Assembly: GCF_017874615.1 (NCBI RefSeq)
Contig: NZ_JAGIKV010000020.1
Coordinates: forward strand, 84,058-148,057
Length of the DNA: 64,000 nt
Direction: 5' to 3'
DNA from: Paenibacillus xylanexedens
GTDB lineage: Bacteria > Bacillota > Bacilli > Paenibacillales > Paenibacillaceae
The translations under genes and the position numbers were made by a program. The notes below the pieces were generated by a model, which worked only from the letters and a program-made list of their open reading frames with translations, had not been told where the DNA came from and ran no database searches. Positions 8,509 through 16,395 of this stretch are shown one piece after another (position 1 is the first letter of the stretch; every line of letters starts with the position of its first letter).

Positions 8509-9483
8509 TTAGTTAGCACTCTTGTCCTCGTCTTGATTGGACGTATCAGTTGCATTTTGAATGGCTCCAGAAGCTTCTTTTGAACTTCCATGCTTACTGT
8601 GAGCACTTTGACCATCTACAACATACTTGGTCACAATATTTTGGAACAATCCTTCTGGGAAAGCAGAATAATAAGCAACGTTGCTTGTTCCTGGTTCAGC
8701 CAGTGCTTTGTAACCTTCTGTAGTCAACGCCTGAGAACTCTGTTTCACTTCAGCTACCCAATTGTCAAAATCTTCGTCCGATGTAGCATTCACATCAAAA
8801 CGCATTTCTCCAAAATGCTCGCCTGTGAAGTTAGCGCCTGAACCCCAGTACTTGCCTTCATGATCTGCCTGCAGATACAAGGTCATCGCCATACCCGACA
8901 TCGTATAAATCTGTCCTCCAAGTTGCGGAATCCAGAATGAGTTCATCGGTGAATCCGCAGTGAGTTCAAATTTCACGGGCCGGTCTGCCGGAATATTCAA
9001 CGTATTAACCGTTGCAATTCCTTGTTCTGGATACATAAACAGCCATTTCCAGTCCAGTGAAGACACTTGGATGGTAATTGGTGCTTTCTCGTGAGCCAAC
9101 GGCTTCGAAGGTTCCAGAACATAAGTGTAACGAATCGTTACAATTGCAAGTATCCCAATAATAATAATTGGAATGGTCCACCATACAACCTCCGCTTTGG
9201 TGCTATGAGCCCAGTTAGGTTCATATGCTGCTTTGTTGTCCGGTTTCTCACGGTAACGCCATACGATTACGGCAGCCAAAATGAGTACTGGCACAATAAT
9301 GACAGCACACAAAATTGTCGAGATGACAATCAAATCTCTCTGCGAAGCGCCAATTGGCCCCTTCGGATCCAGAACAACGTACTGTCCGCCTGCCAGCATT
9401 GGCCAGACAATCAATGCAATTGTAACCAACGTCAGGACAACCGGAATGATAATCCGGATTAGCGACCTAGGTTTCTTGTTCAT
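8509..9483 (-). CDS. qoxA: Quinol oxidase aa3 subunit II, lacking Cu_A and lipobox cysteine
   Basis: A 324-residue subunit II with three predicted N-terminal spans (about 10-30, 52-76 and 96-116) and an extracytoplasmic cupredoxin domain (about 135-270; WIPQLGGQIYTMSGM, ANFTGEHFGEMRF). The Cys residues that bind Cu_A in cytochrome c oxidases are absent, so electrons come from menaquinol rather than cytochrome c. The VLDPKGP motif of Bacillus QoxA is present, but the lipobox Cys normally just before it is missing (MLAGGQYVVLDPKGP), which suggests an anchor by a membrane span only. The C-terminus is Ser/Asp-rich and low in complexity. First gene of qoxABCD. Confidence 0.93.
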   Translation of the reverse strand: MNKKPRSLIRIIIPVVLTLVTIALIVWPMLAGGQYVVLDPKGPIGASQRDLIVISTILCAVIIVPVLILAAVIVWRYREKPDNKAAYEPNWAHSTKAEVVWWTIPIIIIGILAIVTIRYTYVLEPSKPLAHEKAPITIQVSSLDWKWLFMYPEQGIATVNTLNIPADRPVKFELTADSPMNSFWIPQLGGQIYTMSGMAMTLYLQADHEGKYWGSGANFTGEHFGEMRFDVNATSDEDFDNWVAEVKQSSQALTTEGYKALAEPGTSNVAYYSAFPEGLFQNIVTKYVVDGQSAHSKHGSSKEASGAIQNATDTSNQDEDKSAN

Positions 9484-9610
9484 TTTGATCCCCTCTCCTT
9501 AAATTCGCTCATACTGAAAAATCAGTATACTACTCTCTTCCTACTAAAGATATCAGAAATGAACAACTTTTTTGTTCTTGTTAACAAATTTGTCGATTTT
9601 ACACCTTAAA

Positions 9611-9632
9611 TGTGTGAATTTTTTCTCACAAA
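9611..9632 (-). promoter_or_regulatory. Inverted repeat upstream of qoxA
   Basis: TGTGTGAA-TTTT-TTCTCACA is a near-perfect inverted repeat (7 of 8 positions) about 130 bases before the qoxA start. It resembles FNR- or Rex/ResD-type half-sites (TGTGA..TCACA), but the spacing fits neither exactly, so the regulator is not assigned. Confidence 0.35.
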
Positions 9633-9690
9633 TCGCTTGCATGCTTGATATTTGTACTTCGTAATCTTTACACCTCAAGTCACAAAATAA

Positions 9691-9738
9691 AACCCTTTGC
9701 AGTCCCGTTGAACAGTGTCAACGAATCCGCAAAGGGCT
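9691..9738 (-). terminator. Terminator after the small membrane protein
   Basis: An outer stem ACCCTTTGC/GCAAAGGG(C) encloses an inner CGTTGA/TCAACG hairpin. On the minus strand it runs into a T-rich tail. It ends transcription of the gene at 9802-10065. Confidence 0.8.
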
Positions 9739-9801
9739 TTATTGACTGGATTCCGGGAACTCATCCAGTCTTATTATGAACGAATTAACGCAGGATTATA
9801 A

Positions 9802-10065
9802 TCAATCGGCGCCTTCGTCTTCCCGGCGTGTATGAACAAGGCCAATCGCTTTGGCAATAACGTAAATAAACACACTACCTACAAGGAATCCAATACCAAC
9901 CATCAAGCCAAGATTACGATCATTAAATTCGTTCAGATTGATCAGACACATGATCACTCCCGTAATGAGTGCGACCCATGCCAGAACTGTCATCGTCAAG
10001 ACGGCGCGCCGCATATTTTTGTCTTTGCGCTCCAATTGGCTAACCATTGCTGTCTTCGATGCCAT
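9802..10065 (-). CDS. Small two-span membrane protein of unknown function
   Basis: An 87-residue protein opening MASKTAMVSQLERKDKNMRR, then two hydrophobic spans (about 21-42 and 51-72) and a charged C-terminal tail ending REDEGAD. The start was chosen because an AAGGAAG site lies 8 bases upstream; the in-frame sequence further up has no such signal. I do not recognise a family. It has its own promoter and terminator and stands between the qox operon and the GH1 gene. A cre-like site in its leader hints at carbon-source control. Confidence 0.65.
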   Translation of the reverse strand: MASKTAMVSQLERKDKNMRRAVLTMTVLAWVALITGVIMCLINLNEFNDRNLGLMVGIGFLVGSVFIYVIAKAIGLVHTRREDEGAD

Positions 10066-10089
10066 AGTAAACACTTCCTTTTCCCTTTT

Positions 10090-10141
10090 TGTAAGTGCTT
10101 TCCTTATACCAATATACCACATCAGTATGATTTTTAGTCAA
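10090..10141 (-). promoter_or_regulatory. Probable promoter with cre-like site for the small membrane protein
   Basis: On the minus strand TTGACT (10136-10141) and TATATT (10111-10116) are separated by 19 bases. TGTAAGTGCTTTCC (10090-10103 on the plus strand) follows the -10 box; it differs from the CcpA cre consensus at two positions and lies where it could block transcription. The upstream 180 bases are AT-rich without other clear signals. Confidence 0.5.
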
Positions 10142-10324
10142 CAAATGTTCAAATTTTATTCGCAATTTGGACACTTTATTTTGATTTATACTGTTGACAA
10201 AACATTATTAAATTCATTCATACTTCTTATAACCCAAAAAACGTCTCTTCATAACAGGAACTGTACTTGACCTTATGAAACCTTTATGAACTACTTATTT
10301 CCAACGGTAAAAATACAAAAAAAA

Positions 10325-10357
10325 GACGGCACATTGGAATACTCCAATGTTACCGTC
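10325..10357 (-). terminator. Terminator of the GH95-GH1 unit
   Basis: Stem GACGG..ACATTGGA / TCCAATGT..CCGTC with ATAC loop, followed on the minus strand by a run of eight T. It lies 70 bases after the GH1 stop codon. Confidence 0.88.
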
Positions 10358-10426
10358 GTTCTCAGCTTTAATAAGGGAACCATATATAATGCGGACCTGC
10401 TTTACCCTTAAAACCTGCCACCCAAG

Positions 10427-11788
10427 CTATTGGGGATTATGTTCGTTCCGTGTCTCCAACCAATTATTCTTGATGACGCTCTGATACCAGTAATAACTCT
10501 CCTTCGGTGTTCTCACGAGTGAACGATAGTCCATATGAACAAGACCAAAACGCATCCGGTAGCCTTCTGCCCACTCGAAATTATCCATCAGTGACCATGC
10601 CATGTACCCTTTCAGATTAATGCCGTCATTAATGATGCGGTGAATTTGGGCCAAATGCTGCTCATAATATGAAATCCGGCGATCATCGTTAATCTTTCCG
10701 TTCTCCAGGTCATCATTGATGCAGGCACCATTCTCTGTGATATATACATCCACATTGCCGTACTTTTGCAAGTAATGCATAAATTCATACAAACCACGTG
10801 ATTCCACAGGCCAGCCAATATCGGTTTTGGTGAGGCCCATATCAACTTCTTCCGATTGCAGAGCACCTGCCTCCGGATTGAAGCGATTGATCCCCATCGT
10901 GTAATAGTTAATGCCGAGCAGATCGATCGGTTGCGAGATAATCTCCATATCGCCTTCCTGAATTGGCACAGTAGCCCCCGCTTCTGCGAACCAATCCACC
11001 ATAAACTGCGGATATGAACCTTTGTAGATTGGATCAAGGAACCAATCGGTATTAAGCGCAATTGATCGGTCACACGCAGCTTGGTCCTCAGGAGATTTGC
11101 TGTACGGCTCAGCCCAGCACACGTTCGGAGCAATACCAATCTGACCGGTTGTTCCCAAGCGACGGAAAGATTGAACGGCTTTACCATGAGCAACCAGCAA
11201 TCCATGAGCAACATTGATTGACGTCTGCAGGTCTTTGTTTCCTGGCGCATGAATCCCGAGAAGGTTCGACAGGAACGCGATGCACCATGGTTCGTTGAAT
11301 GTCAGCCAAAAGTTGATTTTGCCAGAGAATTCTTTGAAAATCACTTCCGCATATTTTACAAAAGCGTCTACAGTTCTGCGGTTGCCCCAGCCCCCGTCAT
11401 CCTCCAGCGTTTGTGGAAGATCCCAGTGATACAGAGTGAGAAACGGTTCAATTCCAGCCTCGATCAATGCATCCACGAAGCGGTGGTAGAAGTCCAGTCC
11501 TTCCCGATTGATCTCCCCATCTCCGTCAGGAATAATACGCGGCCACGCAATGGAGAACCGGTACGTATTAATCCCGAGTTTCTTCATCAGTTCGATGTCT
11601 TCCTCATACCGATGGTAACTGTCACACGCGACATCTCCATTATCTCCGTTATATACTTTGCCAGGGGTGCGCGCAAACGTATCCCAGATGGATACCCCGC
11701 GTCCACCTTCCTGTGCCGCTCCTTCTATTTGATAGGAAGCTGTTGCTGTACCCCAGCGAAAATCTTGCGGAAATTTAAAAATGGTCAT
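10427..11788 (-). CDS. GH1 family beta-glucosidase (or 6-phospho-independent beta-glycosidase)
   Basis: A 453-residue GH1 TIM barrel, the normal family length. The acid/base is Glu166 in TFNEP and the nucleophile Glu352 in ITENGA; the N-terminal FPQDFRWGTATASYQIEG signature is intact. No signal peptide, so it acts in the cytoplasm on imported beta-glucosides or related oligosaccharides. The C-terminal WSLMDNFEWAEGY motif places Glu and Trp where non-phosphorylated glucosidases bind the sugar, whereas 6-phospho-beta-glucosidases have a Ser-x-Lys-Tyr loop that I do not see. It follows the GH95 gene by 16 bases and is clearly co-transcribed with it. Confidence 0.92.
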   Translation of the reverse strand: MTIFKFPQDFRWGTATASYQIEGAAQEGGRGVSIWDTFARTPGKVYNGDNGDVACDSYHRYEEDIELMKKLGINTYRFSIAWPRIIPDGDGEINREGLDFYHRFVDALIEAGIEPFLTLYHWDLPQTLEDDGGWGNRRTVDAFVKYAEVIFKEFSGKINFWLTFNEPWCIAFLSNLLGIHAPGNKDLQTSINVAHGLLVAHGKAVQSFRRLGTTGQIGIAPNVCWAEPYSKSPEDQAACDRSIALNTDWFLDPIYKGSYPQFMVDWFAEAGATVPIQEGDMEIISQPIDLLGINYYTMGINRFNPEAGALQSEEVDMGLTKTDIGWPVESRGLYEFMHYLQKYGNVDVYITENGACINDDLENGKINDDRRISYYEQHLAQIHRIINDGINLKGYMAWSLMDNFEWAEGYRMRFGLVHMDYRSLVRTPKESYYWYQSVIKNNWLETRNEHNPQ

Positions 11789-11804
11789 GGTTGGCTCCTC
11801 CGTC

Positions 11805-14186
11805 TCATGATGACACGCGGATCGTCTGTCCTGCGGTCATGGTTAAAATAATTACATAATCGCCCTGAGGCGTAAGCTCTGCCTTGGCTTGTTCGTTTCC
11901 TTCCACACGCAGCGGATAAGCACTGCGAAGGGTCAGCGACTCATTTCGATCTGCCTTAATAACCGCTGACACAAGCTTGTTGTCCGTCCACGTTATAGCT
12001 ACCGTATAACCACCCCGTGCACGAAGCCCTTCAACTCGACCTTGAGTCCAGAGTTCAGGCAGTGCCGGCAGTAAATGTAACTCGTTCAAGTGACTCTGCA
12101 ACAACATCTCGGCTATTCCAGCCGTGCCTCCAAAGTTACCATCGATCTGGAACGGCGGATGATCGTCAAACAGATTCGGATGTGTGGATCGGGCCAGCAA
12201 CGTGCGCACAAACTGATGTGCCTGGCTGCCATCCAGCAGTCGTGCATACAGATTGATCAACCATGCACAGCTCCATCCTGTATGCCCGCCACCTTGTGAG
12301 ATACGACGTTCAAGCGATACCCGTGCTGCTTCTACCAATTCCGGTGTGTGCACTCGATTGATCTGCTCCCCCGGATACAGCCCATACAGATGGGAGACGT
12401 GACGATGCCCTGGTTCAGATTCGGCAAAATCTTTAAACCACTCCAGCAATTGTCCTTCGCTTCCAATTTGGAATGGATAGAGTTTGCCCAGAGCCTCACT
12501 CCACTCGCTTGCCAACGACTCATCTATATTTAGTTGCTTCGAGGCCTCAATACAGCGGCTGAACAGTTCACGAATTAACGTCATATCCATCGTTGAAGCC
12601 ATCGATATACTGCGTGCCTCCCCAGCATCTGTGAGAAACTTGTTCTCTGGTGAAGTGGATGGAATCGTAACCAGATAACCATCAGGCCCTTCCACCAGCC
12701 AGTCGAGACAGAACAGCGCCGCCTCTTTCATGATGGGATAAGCACGTTCCTCAAGAAAACGCTGATCCCCGGTAAATTGGTAATGCTCCCATAGATGCGA
12801 GGTCAACCATACTCCACCCATCGGCCAGAAAGCCCAGCTTGCATCTCCACCTGTCGGTGTAGAGGTTCTCCAGATATCCACGTTATGATGAGCAGTCCAC
12901 CCACGGGCTCCATACAGAATCCGCGCCGTTCTTCGTCCTGTATCACTGAGATCGGTCAGCATATCAAACAGCGGCTCATGACATTCACTGAGATTGCAGA
13001 CTTCTGCCGGCCAGTAATTCATCTCCGTGTTGATATTGATTGTGTAATCACTATGCCATGGCGGCTCTACCTGATGGTTCCAGATTCCCTGGAGATTTGC
13101 AGGCTGGCTGCCCGGACGCGAACTAGCCATTAACAGATATCTTCCATATTGAAAATAAAGTGCCTCCAGTCCAGGGTCTTGTTGCCTTGCCTGATAAGCA
13201 TGCAGCCGCTCATCTGTAGGTAATTCGGCGTTAGCCGATACCCCTAAATCAATAGAGACTCTGTTAAACAACGCGCTATGATCTTGAATATGTCGGTCAC
13301 GAAGCGTTTCCGCGCCATATGTGGTCGCTTTGAAGATCATCTCCTTGCATTCCTCTTCCAATACAAGATGATCCTTCACAGGTAACACATCGTAACTCTC
13401 AAAGGAGGTAGCCGCTGCCAGATAAAACACAACCTGATCAGCACCGTGAATATGTAACTTGCCTTCCAGATTGGAGACCTTCACCTGATCGCCAGATGCC
13501 GTAAATGCTATACGGACAGCATAAGCCGTTCCCCGATCCTCTTCATAGAGGACGGATTCCGGGTGATCTCTGAAGTAATTGGACTCCACATGACTTGGGC
13601 ACCGACTGAACATGGTTAGAGCATCTCCCGAAGTCTCAACGCGATAAGGATGGGGACTGTCTAGCGTAATACTTACACTCACAGCGCCCTTCTGATCAGC
13701 GGTTAATGTGCAGACCATAAGATCATCCGAAGCACTGGAATACACTTCACGTACGTATTGTATTCCTTCCAATGAGTAGGTTGTGGTTGCAATACCCGAT
13801 TCCAGATCAAGCTCCCGTTCAAATGCATCATATGAAAGATCATCCAGACCCTCATGGTGCAATAGAAAATGACCCATCGGCTGGTAGGCCTCTACATCAC
13901 GACCAAGCATTTCACGGTTCAACAAATCCTCAGCTTCACCATACTGCCCAGACATGATCAATTCTCGCGTCTGCTTCAAATACCGCTGACTTCTGTATTG
14001 AATCGTATCCCTTGGAAACCCTGACCATAATGTATCTTCATTGAGCTGAATTCGTTCATCTGCTGCGCAACCGTACACCATGCCTCCAAGACGGCCGTTT
14101 CCGATGGGCAATGCTTCTTCCCAGCGTTTTGCCGGTTGTTGATACCATAGACGATTGATTTTAGTTTGGTTATTGTGTTGGGACAT
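11805..14186 (-). CDS. GH95 family alpha-L-fucosidase
   Basis: A 793-residue protein with GH95 architecture: an N-terminal beta-sandwich (about 1-260), a linker, an (alpha/alpha)6 barrel (about 320-690) and a C-terminal beta domain. Family signatures include EALPIGNGRLGGMVYG at residues 24-39, the HHNVDIWR motif and QIDGNFGGTAGIAEML near the C-terminal part of the barrel, which hold the Asn and Asp that activate water in characterised enzymes. GH95 enzymes invert and release alpha-1,2-linked L-fucose or L-galactose, for instance from xyloglucan side chains or glycans. No signal peptide, so it is intracellular. First gene of a two-gene unit with GH1. Confidence 0.9.
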   Translation of the reverse strand: MSQHNNQTKINRLWYQQPAKRWEEALPIGNGRLGGMVYGCAADERIQLNEDTLWSGFPRDTIQYRSQRYLKQTRELIMSGQYGEAEDLLNREMLGRDVEAYQPMGHFLLHHEGLDDLSYDAFERELDLESGIATTTYSLEGIQYVREVYSSASDDLMVCTLTADQKGAVSVSITLDSPHPYRVETSGDALTMFSRCPSHVESNYFRDHPESVLYEEDRGTAYAVRIAFTASGDQVKVSNLEGKLHIHGADQVVFYLAAATSFESYDVLPVKDHLVLEEECKEMIFKATTYGAETLRDRHIQDHSALFNRVSIDLGVSANAELPTDERLHAYQARQQDPGLEALYFQYGRYLLMASSRPGSQPANLQGIWNHQVEPPWHSDYTININTEMNYWPAEVCNLSECHEPLFDMLTDLSDTGRRTARILYGARGWTAHHNVDIWRTSTPTGGDASWAFWPMGGVWLTSHLWEHYQFTGDQRFLEERAYPIMKEAALFCLDWLVEGPDGYLVTIPSTSPENKFLTDAGEARSISMASTMDMTLIRELFSRCIEASKQLNIDESLASEWSEALGKLYPFQIGSEGQLLEWFKDFAESEPGHRHVSHLYGLYPGEQINRVHTPELVEAARVSLERRISQGGGHTGWSCAWLINLYARLLDGSQAHQFVRTLLARSTHPNLFDDHPPFQIDGNFGGTAGIAEMLLQSHLNELHLLPALPELWTQGRVEGLRARGGYTVAITWTDNKLVSAVIKADRNESLTLRSAYPLRVEGNEQAKAELTPQGDYVIILTMTAGQTIRVSS

Positions 14187-14230
14187 GATTAGCTCCTGTT
14201 CCTAAATCAGCTGTATATTTCTTATGATAT

Positions 14231-14255
14231 AAAACGTTTTCGGTAAGTGCTTACA
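14231..14255 (-). promoter_or_regulatory. AAAACGTTTT and cre-like operators before GH95
   Basis: AAAACGTTTTCG (14231-14242) abuts a second palindromic site, GTAAGTGCTTAC (14243-14254). Both have the central CG/TG symmetry of LacI/CcpA-type operators and lie about 45-70 bases before the GH95 start. Related pairs precede the two binding-protein genes upstream. Confidence 0.6.
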
Positions 14256-14320
14256 ATAATAAAATTATATGTGATTTCAAAATTTGCGTCAATGAAAATC
14301 ATCACATCATTCCACAAAAA

Positions 14321-14343
14321 AAAGGCCCCATATAGGGCCCTTT
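14321..14343 (-). terminator. Terminator after the third binding protein
   Basis: An imperfect G+C-rich hairpin (AAAGGCCCC/GGGCCCTTT) followed on the minus strand by a run of eight T, 34 bases after the stop codon. It separates this gene from GH95. Confidence 0.82.
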
Positions 14344-14376
14344 CCTTGTCTAACCATGGATCACAGACAATCCATA

Positions 14377-16074
14377 TTATTTTACGTCTTTTCCTGTCCA
14401 CAGAGAGACACGTTCCTTAACCCAAACCGTAAATTGTTTCTCCATTTCAACTGCACCCGCTTTGTCCAAATCAGCCAGTAAAGCATCATAGGTTGCATCA
14501 AAGTTGGCTGGTGTAGTCAGAACAGCTTCCGGAATCCGTTTACGGATGATATCCTGCGTTTTCTGGAACGTTACCTCATAGTCTGTACCGGAAGGTACGG
14601 ACATGTTATACGCTGCGCCCCAATCCTTAACTGGCAGATCTTCCTCAGCCGGATAGAACTCTTTCCATGTCGTGATACCATAAGCTTTCAGCGTTTCTTT
14701 CTCTGCAGCCGTGTAACCAGCTACAATCTGCTCAGGGAAGTTTGTTGTGTAGTAGTTATCCGTAGAATCTTTTACACCATCACCGTATCTTGCGCTAAAT
14801 ACGTTATACATCCCAATTCCTGTTTCCTTGCTGAAATTGGAGTTGTCATTGGTTTTTCGGTCCTGAACGTCATCTGGAATCACGCGTTTACCATCTTCTA
14901 CGTTGTAATGTTCGCCTTCGATACCCCAGTTTCTCAGAACTTGTCCTTCATCGGAAGCAAGCCAATCCATGAATTTAATGATACGCACTGGATCTTTGGC
15001 CGAAGTTGTGATCCCGATGCCATAACCGTCAAATCCGGCTGGTTGGAACGTGTGATCCACAATTTCATCGTTAAGTGATACAGAGAAGTGAGCGTATGTG
15101 GCATCATCCTTACCCGATGATTTGAGCGCGTTCTCCGCTTCTTGATAGTTCCACTCTTGGTCAATCAGACCGAGGACACGGCCACTGGCAATTTTGGACT
15201 TGTATTGGTCATCCTTTTGAACAAAGGCATCTTTGTCCAGTAGGCCTTCATTGTACATTTTATTCAACCAGCGGAAATATTCTCTTTCCTCTGGACGTTT
15301 GTAGTGCAATTTGGCTTCATACGTTTCAGGGTCAATGTAATATTCACCATCATCCGGTGCACCTGTTGCCTGGAAGGCCGGGTTCGTTACCGTGATCATG
15401 ATTTTCCAGTCGTCTGCATTCAATGTTAATGGAATGGTTGGTTGACCATCAATGGTTGGATGTTTTTCATAATAGGCTCTAAGTACATTCTCGTAATCCT
15501 CAAGTGTCTTCACTTCAGGGTATCCGAGCTCTTTCAATACTCTTTGCTGAATTTCAAATCCACCTGTAGCGTCAAACGTAACATTATCGACACCCATATT
15601 GGTTGGAATCGTATATATCGCTTGATCTTCCAGACTGTATTTCAAACGGTTCATCTGTTCCCCATAGATTTTTTTCAGATTGGGAGCATGCTCCTCAATC
15701 AGATCCGTGAGATCCATCATCGCACCTGCATCCACAAGCTTAGATAAGTTACCTTTAGGGTAGATCATATCAGGAAAGTCACCACTGGCAGCCATTAGTG
15801 CAATCTTCTGGTTACCACCATCGTTTACATCATACTCTGCTTCAAGAGTAACGCCAGTTTGCTCCGTAATCTTTTTACCAACAGCATCTTGCATCTTGTT
15901 CCAGGTTGGACTAGCATCCGCCCCGAAGAATGTAACTGTGATCGGTTCGGTTCCGCTGGACTCCGAAGTCTCTTTGGTTCCCGAATTCCCACAACCAGCT
16001 GTAACCAACATTGCACTTGCGAGCATCAACATTGCAAACGTTTTGGGTGTATTACCTTTCATTTTGCCTCTCAT
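14377..16074 (-). CDS. Extracellular solute-binding lipoprotein (LplA-like), third paralogue
   Basis: A 565-residue family 1 solute-binding protein. A signal peptide of about 27 residues ends in the lipobox LVTAGC, followed by a Ser/Thr/Glu-rich linker; it is lipid-anchored outside the membrane and presents oligosaccharide to ABC permeases. It is closely related along its whole length to the binding protein encoded immediately upstream (for example the shared KHPTIDGQPTIPLTLNADDW tract) and more distantly to the first paralogue. It has its own operators and terminator. The partner permeases are presumably LplB/LplC some 5 kb upstream, as none lie nearer. Confidence 0.9.
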   Translation of the reverse strand: MRGKMKGNTPKTFAMLMLASAMLVTAGCGNSGTKETSESSGTEPITVTFFGADASPTWNKMQDAVGKKITEQTGVTLEAEYDVNDGGNQKIALMAASGDFPDMIYPKGNLSKLVDAGAMMDLTDLIEEHAPNLKKIYGEQMNRLKYSLEDQAIYTIPTNMGVDNVTFDATGGFEIQQRVLKELGYPEVKTLEDYENVLRAYYEKHPTIDGQPTIPLTLNADDWKIMITVTNPAFQATGAPDDGEYYIDPETYEAKLHYKRPEEREYFRWLNKMYNEGLLDKDAFVQKDDQYKSKIASGRVLGLIDQEWNYQEAENALKSSGKDDATYAHFSVSLNDEIVDHTFQPAGFDGYGIGITTSAKDPVRIIKFMDWLASDEGQVLRNWGIEGEHYNVEDGKRVIPDDVQDRKTNDNSNFSKETGIGMYNVFSARYGDGVKDSTDNYYTTNFPEQIVAGYTAAEKETLKAYGITTWKEFYPAEEDLPVKDWGAAYNMSVPSGTDYEVTFQKTQDIIRKRIPEAVLTTPANFDATYDALLADLDKAGAVEMEKQFTVWVKERVSLWTGKDVK

Positions 16075-16240
16075 TGTCTAGTTCCCCCTATTATTTATGA
16101 AGGTTTTATCTGTATAACAGGCTTTATGCCTGAGGATACCATTTTTTTTGAATGCGCTTTCGGTATCGTTCATTCCGACGTGTTTACTGAAGCTGACGTT
16201 TCGATTCTGCCAAAAGAAAGATTCTTCTTCTAACGGACGT

Positions 16241-16287
16241 AAAACGTTTTCGTAAATGGAGTAAACCGCTTACTGAAAGTGCTTACA
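16241..16287 (-). promoter_or_regulatory. Operator cluster before the third binding protein
   Basis: AAAACGTTTT (16241-16250), GTAAACCGCTTAC (16261-16273) and TGAAAGTGCTTACA (16274-16287; one mismatch to the cre consensus) follow each other within 47 bases, about 165-210 bases before the start codon. Confidence 0.55.
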
Positions 16288-16330
16288 TGATAGATTATAG
16301 GCTATCCATCTCCTCACGTCAACAATAAAA

Positions 16331-16352
16331 AAAGCCCTTTCTCAAGGGCTTT
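16331..16352 (-). terminator. Terminator after the second binding protein
   Basis: Perfect stem AAAGCCCTT/AAGGGCTTT with TCTC loop. T-runs exist on both strands; the gene order requires the minus-strand use. Confidence 0.9.
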
Positions 16353-16395
16353 TTCCGCTATGAAAATCCTTAACTTTAATGCTTGGTTTTCAAGC

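Noticed and set aside
8487..8615. N-terminal 43-codon extension of qoxB
   Set aside because: It overlaps qoxA, while an AGGAGG site precedes the internal ATG that gives the standard QoxB N-terminus.
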